A stretch of 64,000 nt of DNA from assembly GCA_937127245.1 (NCBI GenBank), contig CAKZLU010000012.1:40028-104027 (forward strand), written 5' to 3'. Within the stretch, counting starts at the first letter, position 1, and every line of letters starts with the position of its first letter. The notes under the pieces are model-generated. The model was not told where the DNA came from. It made no database searches and saw only the letters and a program-made list of their open reading frames with translations. The DNA comes from an uncultured Actinomycetes bacterium (lineage in GTDB: Bacteria; Actinomycetota; Geothermincolia; Fen-727; JACVIW01). Positions 9,546 through 18,658 of this stretch are shown piece by piece. Made by a program: the position numbers and the translations under genes.

Positions 9546-10079
9546 GTGGCGCCAAGAATAGAGAAAATGATGCTGACCCCCGAGGAGATAAGGGAAGGCG
9601 TTTGGAGGCTTGCGCGGCAAATTTCCACGGATTATGAGGGCAAGGAGATACTGCTTGTGGGCGTGCTTAAGGGCGCCTTCGTTTTCCTTGCTGACCTGGC
9701 GCGCCTCATCACGGTTCCGGTGCAGTTTGATTTCATCGCAGTCTCTTCTTATGGTTCTGCCACGAAGACTTCGGGTGTGGTCAGGATAAAAAAAGACCTC
9801 GATATGGATGTTCGTGGCAAGCATGTAATCATAGTTGAGGATATAGTGGATACCGGCTTGACCCTTGCCTATCTTATGAGAAATATGCTCGCTCGTGGAC
9901 CAGCTTCACTCGAGGTGTGCGCGCTTCTGGAAAAAGAGATACCGGGAAAGAGTGAGGTGAACATAAAATACGTTGGATTCAAAATTCCCGATGTTTTCGT
10001 CGTTGGATATGGCCTGGATTGGGCGGAGAACTACAGGAATCTCCCCTATATTGCCGCTCTTTCAAAAGACAGCCAGTAG
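9546..10079 (+). CDS. hpt: Hypoxanthine phosphoribosyltransferase
   Basis: A 177-residue type I phosphoribosyltransferase that salvages hypoxanthine or guanine with PRPP. The PRPP-binding motif VIIVEDIVDTGLTL is intact, and LLVGVLKGAFVFLADL near the N-terminus and VGYGLDWAENYRNLPYI near the end are typical of HPRT. The start is GTG at 9546, supported by GGAGG ten bases upstream. It sits between tilS and ftsH, as in mycobacteria and streptomycetes. A bulged hairpin (TACCG to CGGTA, about 10090-10114) follows the stop codon but has only a short T stretch. Confidence 0.95.
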   Translation: MAPRIEKMMLTPEEIREGVWRLARQISTDYEGKEILLVGVLKGAFVFLADLARLITVPVQFDFIAVSSYGSATKTSGVVRIKKDLDMDVRGKHVIIVEDIVDTGLTLAYLMRNMLARGPASLEVCALLEKEIPGKSEVNIKYVGFKIPDVFVVGYGLDWAENYRNLPYIAALSKDSQ

Positions 10080-10229
10080 GAAATTTTCATACCGAGGGTC
10101 AAAGAGGACCGGTACTAAGTTTTAAGCTGCTTTTTGAGTGTGAATAGGATACGCACAGTACGCTTATCATTTGGCCCTTTCCAAATTTCGCAAGAGAACC
10201 GATAATTTTTATAAGGTGTGATAGGCATG

Positions 10230-10238
10230 TGATAAAAT
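10230..10238 (+). promoter_or_regulatory. Candidate extended -10 promoter of ftsH
   Basis: TGATAAAAT has the TGn extension plus a TAAAAT hexamer (10233-10238). The -35 region (TTATAA at 10209-10214, 18-base spacer) is poor, which an extended -10 can tolerate. A similar TGTGATA start is found before the ATPase operon. Confidence 0.35.
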
Positions 10239-10259
10239 AAAAAATAAAAGAGGAGGAAC

Positions 10260-10284
10260 TGCCGGCATTTCGTCGGCAATTTTT
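10260..10284 (+). promoter_or_regulatory. Terminator-like hairpin in the ftsH leader
   Basis: TGCCGGC (10260-10266) pairs with GTCGGCA (10272-10278) around a five-base loop and is followed by ATTTTT. An unused strong Shine-Dalgarno-like GAGGAGG lies just before it (about 10250-10256). The ftsH ribosome site AGGGAA follows it. Position inside the leader suggests attenuation or 5'-end protection rather than termination of hpt. Confidence 0.45.
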
Positions 10285-10298
10285 GACAGGGAATCGAA

Positions 10299-12245
10299 AT
10301 GAAGAAATACGCGAAGACCGCCATATTCTGGCTGGTCATATTGTTCTTAATAACTCTTCTAGTGGTAAACCCCCCCTGGAGGGAGCCTGTAAGGGAGAGG
10401 GATTTTTCGTTTCTCTTGAAGGCTCTTTCAGAGAACAGGGTCCGCTCCGTCAAGATTTTCAATCGCGACCAGACTGTCGAGGGCGAACTTAAGAGCGGGG
10501 AAAGATTTAAGGCTGCGTTCCCCGCCAATTTTGACATCGTGAAGGAAATCCGGGAGGCGGAAAAAGACGTCACCATTTCCGTTGATCCTCAAACCGGCAC
10601 GAGCATCTTTGCGGTGATAATTAACATCCTTCCAATCCTTTTGATGGTTGGGCTTATTCTTTTCTTCATGCAGCAGATGCAAGGCGGGGGCAACAAGGTC
10701 ATGTCTTTCGGTAAGAGCAGGGCAAAGCAGATAACCAAGGACATGCCGAAAGTCACTTTCGCCGACGTGGCCGGGGTGGATGAAGCGGTTGAGGAATTGA
10801 TGGAGATCAAGGAGTTCCTCGAGAATCCTGCGAAATTCCAGGCTCTCGGCGCCAAGATTCCAAAAGGTGTCCTTCTTTACGGTCCGCCCGGTTCAGGAAA
10901 GACCCTATTGGCGAGGGCTGTCGCGGGGGAGGCGGGTGTTCCGTTCTTCAGCATTTCCGGTTCGGATTTTGTTGAGATGTTCGTCGGTGTCGGTGCCGCC
11001 AGAGTGAGAGACCTTTTTGACACGGCGAAGAACAACGCCCCATGCATCGTTTTCATTGATGAGATTGACGCGGTTGGAAGGCATAGGGGAGCTGGTCTCG
11101 GCGGCGGTCATGACGAACGCGAGCAGACACTGAATCAGCTTCTGGTGGAGATGGACGGCTTCGACACTAAGGCCGGGGTTATTCTAATCGCTGCTACCAA
11201 CCGTCCGGATATACTGGATCCCGCGCTTTTGAGGCCTGGAAGATTTGACAGACAGATAGTGGTTGATCGCCCTGACCTTGAGGGCAGGAAAGCAATTCTG
11301 AAAGTTCACACGAGAGGAAAACCGCTTGCACCGGATGTTGACATAGAGGTCCTAGCGAGGCGGACACCTGGCTTCACGGGAGCCGATCTTGCGAATATGG
11401 TCAACGAGGCCGCACTTCTTTCGGCAAGGCACGGTAAGAAAATGATTGACATGTCGGAGATGGAGGAAGCGATCGACCGTGTGGTCGCGGGTCCTGAGAA
11501 GAAGACGCGGATAATAAGCGACAGGGAGAAAGAGATTATCGCCTATCATGAGGCAGGTCATTCGATCGTTGCGCATAAGCTTCCAAACGCGGACCCCGTT
11601 CACAAGATTTCCATAATCCCGAGGGGCAGGTCTCTGGGTTATACCCTGACGCTTCCCACCGAGGACAAATATCTCGTCACGAAAAGCGAGCTCCTTGACG
11701 AGCTTGCGATGCTATTAGGCGGCAGAGTGGCGGAAGAAATGGTATTCGGGGACGTAACTACCGGGGACCAAAACGATATAGAAAGGGCCACAAAAATTGC
11801 GCGTCAGATGGTGATGGAATACGGCATGAGCGATCGACTTGGCCCGATAACCCTGGGTCACAAGCACGAGCAGGTCTTCCTGGGCAGGGATTTCGTGGCT
11901 GAGCCCAATTATTCCGATGAGGTCGCATACCAGATAGATCAGGAGGTCCGAAGGCTCATAGACGAGGCGCACGGAAGGGCTCGAAAGATACTGACCGAAG
12001 ACCGAAAGAGGCTCGATACAATCGCGAAAATACTCATAGATAAAGAGACTGTTGACAAGGAAGAACTCCTTGTCCTTCTTGAAAAGGACCCCGATGAGGT
12101 CCTCAGGAGTTTCGAAGAAGAGAAAGAGGCTCGCAAATTCGAACTACCCCAGGACGTTAAGGAAGAGAAAGAGTCAAAGCGGTTGAGGGGAAGGAAGACA
12201 ACCCGTCCCGCACCTTCCCCGAAACCGGAGGTTCAGCCCGAATAG
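10299..12245 (+). CDS. ftsH: ATP-dependent zinc metalloprotease FtsH
   Basis: A 648-residue membrane-anchored AAA+ protease that degrades misfolded membrane proteins and some regulators. Two transmembrane helices (about 8-25 and 104-124) flank an extracytoplasmic domain. The AAA module has Walker A GPPGSGKT, Walker B IVFIDEID, the pore motif in [15 protein letters not shown] and the second region of homology [20 protein letters not shown]. The zinc protease motif is HEAGH. The C-terminal about 40 residues are a charged, proline-rich tail. ATG 10299 has AGGGAA six bases upstream. Confidence 0.98.
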   Translation: MKKYAKTAIFWLVILFLITLLVVNPPWREPVRERDFSFLLKALSENRVRSVKIFNRDQTVEGELKSGERFKAAFPANFDIVKEIREAEKDVTISVDPQTGTSIFAVIINILPILLMVGLILFFMQQMQGGGNKVMSFGKSRAKQITKDMPKVTFADVAGVDEAVEELMEIKEFLENPAKFQALGAKIPKGVLLYGPPGSGKTLLARAVAGEAGVPFFSISGSDFVEMFVGVGAARVRDLFDTAKNNAPCIVFIDEIDAVGRHRGAGLGGGHDEREQTLNQLLVEMDGFDTKAGVILIAATNRPDILDPALLRPGRFDRQIVVDRPDLEGRKAILKVHTRGKPLAPDVDIEVLARRTPGFTGADLANMVNEAALLSARHGKKMIDMSEMEEAIDRVVAGPEKKTRIISDREKEIIAYHEAGHSIVAHKLPNADPVHKISIIPRGRSLGYTLTLPTEDKYLVTKSELLDELAMLLGGRVAEEMVFGDVTTGDQNDIERATKIARQMVMEYGMSDRLGPITLGHKHEQVFLGRDFVAEPNYSDEVAYQIDQEVRRLIDEAHGRARKILTEDRKRLDTIAKILIDKETVDKEELLVLLEKDPDEVLRSFEEEKEARKFELPQDVKEEKESKRLRGRKTTRPAPSPKPEVQPE

Positions 12246-12264
12246 CGCTTCGCGCTTGCGCTAT
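12242..12264 (+). other. Hairpin at the end of ftsH
   Basis: ATAGCGC (12242-12248) pairs perfectly with GCGCTAT (12258-12264) around a nine-base loop. The left arm contains the ftsH stop codon. No T run follows, so it is at best a Rho-dependent or mRNA-stability element. The rest of the roughly 330-base gap to folE holds no gene that I can see, only the tandem repeat listed separately. Confidence 0.35.
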
Positions 12265-12438
12265 ATGGAATCCCGCCGAATTATCCGGAAAGTCAATTAA
12301 ATGATTTCCCTTGGTAAGGACACGCAAATCATTTTGCCCGGAGAAATGTTCGCGTTGCTTATGGCGATTATTGGGTTGAGCCCTTAATCGATTGAAACCG
12401 TTTTTTTACCTTTTAAGCGGCTGATCGATTACACTTTT

Positions 12439-12468
12439 GCTCTGTGGTGAATCGCTCTGTGGTGAATT
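12439..12468. repeat. Tandem 15-bp direct repeat upstream of folE
   Basis: GCTCTGTGGTGAATC is followed directly by GCTCTGTGGTGAATT (one mismatch, at the last base). The repeat lies about 115 bases before the folE start. It may be a slippage product or a pair of binding sites. Confidence 0.6.
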
Positions 12469-12580
12469 TCATATTTCGCATGTTGCATGCTTTTCGGAAT
12501 CTCGATAACCTAAATCGGTAGTTTTTGATTTTCTGACCGCTGTTTTGTTCGCGGTTTTCCTTTAGTGCGTGAGAAAGGAA

Positions 12581-13156
12581 ATGAACGTGGATCGAGAAAA
12601 AATTGAAACGGCCGTGAGGATGATTCTCGAGGGAATCGGCGAAGATCCGGACAGAGAGGGATTGAGGGACACTCCAGCAAGAGTCGCGTCTATGTATGAG
12701 GAGATATTCCAGGGGATTGGGGAACATCCCACCTCCGTGCTCCAGGCCCAGTTCGCGGAGGAGCACGAGGAGATGATTATTGTCAAGGATATTCCGCTTT
12801 ATTCCGTGTGCGAGCATCACTTAATGCCTTTTATCGGGAGAGCACACGTCGCCTACGTTCCCGGAAAAAGCGGGCAGATAACGGGGATCAGTAAGCTCGC
12901 CCGCGTGGTTGACATTCTTTGCAAGCGGCTTCAGGTTCAGGAAAGACTCACCACCGAGATAGCTGATACTTTGATGGCGGGACTTGACGCTTGGGGAGTT
13001 CTCGTTGTCATTGAAGCCGAGCATCTGTGCATGTCTATGCGGGGCGTGAAAAAACCGGGCACAATTACGGTTACTTCAGCGGTGAGAGGCATCTTTTACA
13101 CAAGTCCCGCAAGCAGGGCGGAGGCGATGGCTCTTATCCGAAACAGACAAACATAG
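12581..13156 (+). CDS. folE: GTP cyclohydrolase I
   Basis: FolE converts GTP to dihydroneopterin triphosphate, the first step of folate synthesis. The protein (191 residues from ATG 12581) has [14 protein letters not shown] and the zinc and substrate site [12 protein letters not shown], plus [11 protein letters not shown] with the second zinc cysteine. The start is uncertain: GTG at 12569, ATG at 12581 and GTG at 12587 are in frame, and AAAGGA at about 12574-12579 best suits the last by spacing. It opens the fol run folE-folP-folB-folK. Confidence 0.95.
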   Translation: MNVDREKIETAVRMILEGIGEDPDREGLRDTPARVASMYEEIFQGIGEHPTSVLQAQFAEEHEEMIIVKDIPLYSVCEHHLMPFIGRAHVAYVPGKSGQITGISKLARVVDILCKRLQVQERLTTEIADTLMAGLDAWGVLVVIEAEHLCMSMRGVKKPGTITVTSAVRGIFYTSPASRAEAMALIRNRQT

Positions 13157-13241
13157 CCTGTTGCTCTGATCAAATTTCGCCATACTCCAAGGTGGGGTTA
13201 GCAAATGCTGGTTGTTGCTACAGTGAGAGGGCTTTTGAGTC

Positions 13242-14495
13242 ATGGAGCTTGAAAAGAAGCCATCGGTTAGGCTGTTGAAAGTGTTCAATCAGCGAGACGC
13301 AGTTGAAATTCTTGGGCGCCTCGGGGTCGATTCTGCCGGTGTGAGGATAATGAGTTCCAAGATGCGGCATGCCGTAATTTACGTGAAGGGCGTCCAGGCA
13401 AGAGGGGCACATATCGTAAAGCAGATAATGCTTTCGAAAGGCGGCGAATGCGCGACCCCAAGAGATGTCTTTTTCAAAAACGCTGAACCCGTGGACATTA
13501 TTATGATGGGAACTCTCAAACAGCTGAGACGCGCGGCGGGGAACTTTTCCACCCAGCCGTTCGGGCTTTCAAAATTGGCTGAAGAGCTGAAAAATTTGCT
13601 GGCTCGTGAATTTCCAGCGGAAGCGATTGTGAGCGAATTGACTGTCGGCTCCCACACCATCAGGTTCGGAGAGCGCACCCTTATTATGGGGGTGTTGAAC
13701 GTGACTCCGGATTCATTCTCGGATGGCGGGCATTATTTTGAACGTGAAAGCGCATTGCGCAGGGCGTATGAACTGGTTGAAGAGGGAGCCGACATTATCG
13801 ACATAGGGGGAGAGTCAACCCGCCCCGGGGCTGATCCCGTTTCTATGCAGGAAGAGATTGAAAGGACCATTCCCATTATCGAGTGCGTCGCTTCAAGAAT
13901 CGGGGTTCCAGTCTCCATAGACACCTACAAGTCAGAGGTCGCAAAAAGAGCCCTGGATGCCGGAGCGGTCATGGTCAATGATATCAGCGGTTTGCGGTTC
14001 GACCCCGAGATGATTCCTCTGCTGGCTCGACGTCGGGCTGTTGTTGTGATCATGCACATGAAAGGCACTCCGAGGGATATGCAGAAAGACCCGAAATACG
14101 ACGACCTTTTGGGGGAAATTTCATCTTTCCTCGAGAGGCAGGCTCTGGCCGCAATTGAAGGGGGTATAGAAGCGGACAGGATAGTGATTGATCCTGGGAT
14201 TGGTTTTGGAAAGACTGTTGACCATAATCTTGAAATTATGCGCCGGCTTGAAGAATTCAAAAGCCTTGGCTTCCCCCTTCTGGTCGGGACATCCAGAAAG
14301 AGCTTCATAGGCGCCGTGCTCGATAAGCCCGTGGAGGAGAGGATTTGGGGCACCGCCGCCACCGTTTCATTTGCGGTCAGCGGGGGTGCTGACATAGTTA
14401 GGGTTCATGATGTAAGGGAAATGGTTCAGGTCGTTCGCATGACCGAAGCGATGAGAGAAGGGCGCCAAACTCCTGCCGATGAGGAGTCGCAATGA
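13242..14495 (+). CDS. folP: Dihydropteroate synthase with an extra N-terminal domain
   Basis: FolP joins p-aminobenzoate to dihydropterin pyrophosphate. The C-terminal 275 residues are a normal DHPS barrel with VLNVTPDSFSDGG, GADIIDIGGESTRPGA, VSIDTYKSEVA, DISGLRFD, DPGIGFGKTVDHN and LVGTSRKSFIG. The first roughly 140 residues are an additional domain of unknown role, seen in some anaerobe and archaeal DHPS proteins but absent from the 280-residue enzymes of E. coli or Mycobacterium. The folB start overlaps the stop in ATGA, suggesting translational coupling. Confidence 0.94.
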   Translation: MELEKKPSVRLLKVFNQRDAVEILGRLGVDSAGVRIMSSKMRHAVIYVKGVQARGAHIVKQIMLSKGGECATPRDVFFKNAEPVDIIMMGTLKQLRRAAGNFSTQPFGLSKLAEELKNLLAREFPAEAIVSELTVGSHTIRFGERTLIMGVLNVTPDSFSDGGHYFERESALRRAYELVEEGADIIDIGGESTRPGADPVSMQEEIERTIPIIECVASRIGVPVSIDTYKSEVAKRALDAGAVMVNDISGLRFDPEMIPLLARRRAVVVIMHMKGTPRDMQKDPKYDDLLGEISSFLERQALAAIEGGIEADRIVIDPGIGFGKTVDHNLEIMRRLEEFKSLGFPLLVGTSRKSFIGAVLDKPVEERIWGTAATVSFAVSGGADIVRVHDVREMVQVVRMTEAMREGRQTPADEESQ

Positions 14496-14857
14496 ATAAG
14501 GGACGGGTTTTCATAGAGGGGATAAGGGTGTTTGCCCATCACGGTGTCTTTCCGGAAGAAAAAAAGAAGGGTCAGGATTTCCTTATAGATGTAACGATGG
14601 ATGTTGATATTGAGAAAGCGTCCATATCTGACAACATCGACGACACCGTGGATTACGCCGCCGTTGCCCGTTTGGTTGTGGAGGTTGCCACATCCTCATC
14701 TTTCAACCTGCTCGAGTCTCTTTGCCGCGCTATCGCCGAGCGCATTTTGGAAAACGGCAAAGTCTCCTCGGTTGAGGTCACGATTAGGAAACCCGACGCC
14801 CCTATAGGTGTTGAGGCAAGAGGCGTGGGTGTTACTCTGAGGCACGGAATTGATTGA
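14492..14857 (+). CDS. folB: Dihydroneopterin aldolase
   Basis: A 121-residue protein that cleaves dihydroneopterin to hydroxymethyl-dihydropterin and glycolaldehyde. It shows the family pattern IEGIRVFAHHGVFPEEKKKG near the N-terminus, DDTVDYAAVARLV in the middle and VEVTIRKPDAPI at the end. It overlaps folP by four bases and folK by eight, so the three are tightly coupled. Confidence 0.95.
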   Translation: MNKGRVFIEGIRVFAHHGVFPEEKKKGQDFLIDVTMDVDIEKASISDNIDDTVDYAAVARLVVEVATSSSFNLLESLCRAIAERILENGKVSSVEVTIRKPDAPIGVEARGVGVTLRHGID

Positions 14858-15365
14858 TAGAAGAAATTGCGAAAGGGTTTACCTGAGCATTGGTTCCAAC
14901 GTCGGCGACCGACTTGAGAATTTAAGGTCTTGCGTAAGAATGCTTGAAGGCTCAAAATTCGTTGCGCTCGATAAAGTCTCTGGCGTGTATAAAACCGCTC
15001 CGGTGGGTTACGAACACCAGCCGGATTTCTTAAACGCGGTTGTCAGCCTTGACACGACGCTTTCCCCCAGGGCTCTCCTTGATCTGTGTCAAGCGATAGA
15101 GAGGAATCTCGGCAGAACCAGAACCATACGATGGGGACCGAGAACAATTGACGTGGACATACTTGTGTACGGCGAAGAAAAAATAAACGAGCCTGACCTC
15201 GTAATTCCTCATCCGCGCATTTATGAACGCGGCTTTGTTCTTTTTCCTTTAAAAGAGATAGAGCCGGAGTTTATTTTTCCTGATGGTAATCACATAGACA
15301 AGATTATTGGCAGCCTCGCGCCGCATCAACGTGTGGTTAGGCTGGATGGAATTTCCCTTGTTTGA
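14850..15365 (+). CDS. folK: 2-amino-4-hydroxy-6-hydroxymethyldihydropteridine pyrophosphokinase
   Basis: FolK pyrophosphorylates the pterin alcohol to supply FolP. The 171-residue protein has VYLSIGSNVGDR, KTAPVGYEHQPDFLNAVV, GRTRTIRWGPRTIDVDIL and LVIPHPRIYERGFVL. The start is TTG at 14850 inside the end of folB, with GAGG about eight bases upstream. An ATG or GTG alternative in a sensible place was not found. Confidence 0.95.
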   Translation: MIDRRNCERVYLSIGSNVGDRLENLRSCVRMLEGSKFVALDKVSGVYKTAPVGYEHQPDFLNAVVSLDTTLSPRALLDLCQAIERNLGRTRTIRWGPRTIDVDILVYGEEKINEPDLVIPHPRIYERGFVLFPLKEIEPEFIFPDGNHIDKIIGSLAPHQRVVRLDGISLV

Positions 15366-15402
15366 GAATCACCTTTTTTACGTTCCCTTTAGAAATGGAG
15401 GG

Positions 15403-16275
15403 ATGATGGTTATTGAGGAAACGTTTGCTATCGTCGGCGCTGGAAAAGTTGGGACAGCGGTCGGTATTGCGTTGAAAGAAGCGGGGCTCAGAGTGCAAGC
15501 TTTGTACGATATTGATCACAGAGCTTTAAGAGAAGCGGCTGATTTGTTTGGCGTGGAAGCTTCACGCTCACCAGCCGATGCGGCTAAAAGCGCCGACGCT
15601 ATTATCATCACAACACCTGATGACATGGTAGAGAAAGTTTGCGAAGAAGTCGCTCTTTCAAAATTTGATATAGCGGGCAAAATATTCATTCATATGAGCG
15701 GTGCTCTTACACTTGAAGCTTTGCTTCCCGCCGCTCGAAAAGGGGCGAAAACTTTGTGTATTCATCCCATTCAAACTTTTGCCGATAAGAAAACCGCGGC
15801 AAGAATGCTCAAAGGGTCGGTGTTCGGAATAACCGCCTCAGATGAGAGTTCCACCAACTGGGCGCGGAATTTTGTCGAGAAAATCGGAGGAAAGAGCTTG
15901 CAGATAAGAAATGAGGACAGGGTCCTTTATCATATCGCTGCGGTGATTGCGAGCAATTTTCTGGTGATGATTGAACACGCCGCCGTAAGCGTCTTCGAGA
16001 AAATAGGCGTAAAAAGGGATGATGCACTTGAGGCTCTTATCCCTTTGGTCCGCCAAACGGTTGACAACATTCAAAGGTTCGGGGTTGTAAGAGCTCTTAC
16101 CGGTCCTCTTGCCAGAGGCGATGTCGGAACGATTAAAGCGCATTTGGATTCCCTCGAAAACGAGCCAGAACTCAAAACGCTGTACAGGGCCGTATCGAAA
16201 TGGGGTTTGAATATCGCAAGAGAAAGAGGCGAGCTCGAAATTACTTCAATTGACAAAATGGCTCGTTTGCTTTAG
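15403..16275 (+). CDS. Rossmann-fold DUF2520 protein, candidate ketopantoate reductase
   Basis: A roughly 290-residue protein with an N-terminal NADP-binding fold (FAIVGAGKVGTAVG) and the DUF2520 C-terminal helical domain (NEDRVLYHIAAVIASNF, ARGDVGTIKAHLD). It follows folK and precedes panC and panD, as the corresponding gene does in mycobacteria (Rv3603c). Location beside panC-panD and its resemblance to 6-phosphogluconate/ketopantoate-type dehydrogenases suggest NADPH-dependent reduction of ketopantoate. No panE or panB is visible in the window. That function is inference. Two adjacent ATGs (15403, 15406) follow GGAGGG at very short spacing; the frame is open to 15307. Confidence 0.8.
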   Translation: MMVIEETFAIVGAGKVGTAVGIALKEAGLRVQALYDIDHRALREAADLFGVEASRSPADAAKSADAIIITTPDDMVEKVCEEVALSKFDIAGKIFIHMSGALTLEALLPAARKGAKTLCIHPIQTFADKKTAARMLKGSVFGITASDESSTNWARNFVEKIGGKSLQIRNEDRVLYHIAAVIASNFLVMIEHAAVSVFEKIGVKRDDALEALIPLVRQTVDNIQRFGVVRALTGPLARGDVGTIKAHLDSLENEPELKTLYRAVSKWGLNIARERGELEITSIDKMARLL

Positions 16276-16289
16276 TTGACGGAGGTTTA

Positions 16290-16391
16290 ACGGCGCGCTC
16301 ATTTGCCGAATTTTACTGGTGGGATCCTGCTGATTACGACCTTGTGGTGGAAGAATTAGTTAGATGGCTTTTCTTTAGAAGATTTTATTGA
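16290..16391 (+). CDS. Hidden 33-codon frame with a possible ACG start
   Basis: Between the DUF2520 stop and panC there is an open frame ending in TGA at 16389-16391. It has no ATG, GTG or TTG at its beginning. GGAGG (16281-16285) precedes an ACG at 16290, which would give a 33-residue peptide rich in aromatic and acidic residues (FYWWDPADYDLVVEELVRW, then a basic-aromatic end). The composition looks like real protein rather than chance, and the TGA lies just before the panC ribosome site. It may be a small gene with a rare start, a gene with a T-to-C change in ATG, or a remnant. I do not recognise a family. Confidence 0.35.
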   Translation, partial: TARSFAEFYWWDPADYDLVVEELVRWLFFRRFY

Positions 16392-16408
16392 GATAAGAGG
16401 GGATAGCA

Positions 16409-17257
16409 ATGGAGACTGTGAAAGACCCAAACGTCATGCGGGAGAAAATCCAAAAAGCGAGAGCCGAGAGTCGCGTGGTTGGCTTTGTGCCAACCATGGG
16501 TTTCTTTCATGAGGGGCATCTCCAGTTGATGCGCCGCGCGAGAAGCGAGTGCGACATTGTTGTCGTTTCCCTTTTCGTTAACCCCACTCAATTCGGGGCG
16601 GGTGAGGATTTTGAGGATTATCCAAGAGACTTCGAGCGCGACAAGCAGATGGCTGAAAAAGAGGGAGTTGACTTTCTTTTTGCTCCCGAAGTCGAAGATA
16701 TGTATCCGGAAGGTTTTTCGACTTTCGTTGAGGTTGAAGGGCTTTCCAAAATCATGTGCGGCAAATACCGCCCGGGCCATTTCAGGGGAGTCGCGACAGT
16801 CGTGACCAAACTTTTCAATATAGTCCCCGCACACAAGGCATATTTCGGACAGAAAGACGCGCAGCAACTCGCGATAATAAGGCGGATGGTCACCGACTTA
16901 AATATCCCGATAGAGATTGTGGGCGTTGTGACAGTTAGGGAACCGGATGGACTTGCGATGAGCAGCAGAAATATTTATCTAACCCCCGAAGAGAGAAAGG
17001 CGGCCACAATCCTTTACAGGGCGCTTAAAACGGCTGTCGAGATGATCGAAAAGGGCGAAAAAGACGCTTCGATCATTCGAGAAGAAATGAAAAAGCTAAT
17101 AAGCGAAGAGCCTTTGGTGTCGCTTGAGTATATTGAAATCTGTGATAATATCTATTTGAAGCCCCTTCAGGCTCTTTCCGGAAAGGTTCTTATCGCTCTT
17201 GCAGCCAGAGTTGGTAAGGCAAGACTTATCGATAATATGTTGTTTGATTTGGGCTGA
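16409..17257 (+). CDS. panC: Pantothenate synthetase
   Basis: PanC condenses pantoate and beta-alanine with ATP. The 282-residue protein has VGFVPTMGFFHEGHL with the HxGH nucleotide signature, SLFVNPTQFG, FGQKDAQQLAIIRRMV and LAMSSRNIYL with the KMSKS-like region, all typical. ATG 16409 has AGAGGGGAT upstream. panD follows after six bases. Confidence 0.97.
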   Translation: METVKDPNVMREKIQKARAESRVVGFVPTMGFFHEGHLQLMRRARSECDIVVVSLFVNPTQFGAGEDFEDYPRDFERDKQMAEKEGVDFLFAPEVEDMYPEGFSTFVEVEGLSKIMCGKYRPGHFRGVATVVTKLFNIVPAHKAYFGQKDAQQLAIIRRMVTDLNIPIEIVGVVTVREPDGLAMSSRNIYLTPEERKAATILYRALKTAVEMIEKGEKDASIIREEMKKLISEEPLVSLEYIEICDNIYLKPLQALSGKVLIALAARVGKARLIDNMLFDLG

Positions 17258-17263
17258 TTAAAA

Positions 17264-17656
17264 ATGGGTGAAGCTTATAGGTTTGTCTTGAAGAGCAAAA
17301 TACATAGGGCAACCGTAACCGATTCCGACATTCATTACACCGGCAGCATAACTATTGACAAGAGACTCATGGACCTTGCGGATATTGTGCCCTACGAGCA
17401 GGTGCATGTTTGGGACCTCGATAACGGCAACCGATTGACAACCTATGTTATAGAGGGGGAATACGGTTCCGGTGAGATCTGTATAAATGGCGCGGCGGCG
17501 CGCCTCATTCATACGGGAGACAGGGTGATCATCGCCTCATTTACCTCGATTCCCGAATCAAGTATCTACGGTTACAAGCCGAAGATCGTGTTCGTCGATG
17601 AGGCGAACAATCCTGAAATGGTAGAAGACCACCTGTCCCTCGACGATACCTGCTGA
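17264..17656 (+). CDS. panD: Aspartate 1-decarboxylase (pyruvoyl enzyme)
   Basis: PanD makes beta-alanine from aspartate, the partner substrate of PanC. The 130-residue proenzyme has the self-cleavage site in HYTGSITID, where cleavage between Gly and Ser creates the pyruvoyl group, and conserved [13 protein letters not shown] and [15 protein letters not shown]. The family name used here is the bacterial pyruvoyl type, so no PLP is involved. Confidence 0.97.
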   Translation: MGEAYRFVLKSKIHRATVTDSDIHYTGSITIDKRLMDLADIVPYEQVHVWDLDNGNRLTTYVIEGEYGSGEICINGAAARLIHTGDRVIIASFTSIPESSIYGYKPKIVFVDEANNPEMVEDHLSLDDTC

Positions 17657-17695
17657 CCAAAATTTACCCACCGTTGGTTTCCTGGAGTGAGATTT

Positions 17696-18658
17696 ATGGC
17701 GAGTGGCGAACAAAGTGTCGGTCAAGTTGGCTTGTTTGACGGGGAGCTGACAGAAGAGCAATCGGTTGCCGAGAAAATAGAAGAACTTAAACTTGAACAC
17801 AACGCGATTATTCTCGCTCACAATTACCAGCCGCCAATCATTCAGGAGATTGCCGATTATGTCGGAGATTCCCTCGGTCTTGCCAGAAAGGCTGCGCAGA
17901 CTGATGCGCGCGTGGTTGTCTTCTGCGGCGTTCATTTCATGACTGAGACCGTTTACATCCTCTCCCCCGACAAGATAGTCCTCCTCCCGGATCTGAGTGC
18001 TGGTTGCCCTCTTGCCGATATGGCGGACGCTGAATCAGTTTTGAGGCTCAAAGAAGAGCATCCAGACGCGGTTGTCGTCTCTTACGTTAATACCACCGCG
18101 AGTGTTAAGGCAGTGAGTGATTACTGCTGTACTTCTGCGAACGCCATAAAAGTGGTATCAGCGGTCGATAGCAGAAAAGTAATCTTCGTTCCCGACAGAA
18201 ACCTTGCCGCCTACGTTTCAAGCGTCGTGGATAAAGAGATAATCCCCTTTCCGGGGTTCTGCCCTGTTCATGAGGAGATAAGAGCCTCCCAAGTCCAGTT
18301 TGTGCTCGAAGAGCATCCTCATGCCGAGGTGATAGCGCACCCGGAGTGCACCCCGGAAGTTATAAGTATGGCAAATCACGTTAGAAGCACTTCGGGAATG
18401 GTTGAGGCCGCAATTTCTTCCAGTGCGGACGAGTTCGTGGTTGCCACTGAAGAGGGCATGCTCTACCCTCTGAATAAAAACGTGCCCGGAAAGAGATTCT
18501 TTGCCCCCGCGGGCGAGCACATATGCGCCGATATGAAAAAGATTACGCTTACGAAAGTGCTGAACGCCCTGCGGTCGCTCGAGCCGAGAATAGTGGTTCC
18601 CGAAGAAATTAGAGTGAAAGCACTCGCGTCTGTTGAAAGGATGCTTGCGCTCGGATGA
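17696..18658 (+). CDS. nadA: Quinolinate synthase A
   Basis: NadA condenses iminoaspartate with dihydroxyacetone phosphate to quinolinate, using an oxygen-sensitive [4Fe-4S] cluster. Features include ILAHNYQPPIIQEIADYVGD, FCGVHFMTETV, LPDLSAGCPLADM, FPGFCPVHEE, HPECTPEV and GEHICADMKKITL, supplying the expected cluster cysteines. GTG 17687 is also in frame, but GGAGTGA at 17684-17690 suits ATG 17696. The stop overlaps the nadB start in ATGA. Confidence 0.95.
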   Translation: MASGEQSVGQVGLFDGELTEEQSVAEKIEELKLEHNAIILAHNYQPPIIQEIADYVGDSLGLARKAAQTDARVVVFCGVHFMTETVYILSPDKIVLLPDLSAGCPLADMADAESVLRLKEEHPDAVVVSYVNTTASVKAVSDYCCTSANAIKVVSAVDSRKVIFVPDRNLAAYVSSVVDKEIIPFPGFCPVHEEIRASQVQFVLEEHPHAEVIAHPECTPEVISMANHVRSTSGMVEAAISSSADEFVVATEEGMLYPLNKNVPGKRFFAPAGEHICADMKKITLTKVLNALRSLEPRIVVPEEIRVKALASVERMLALG

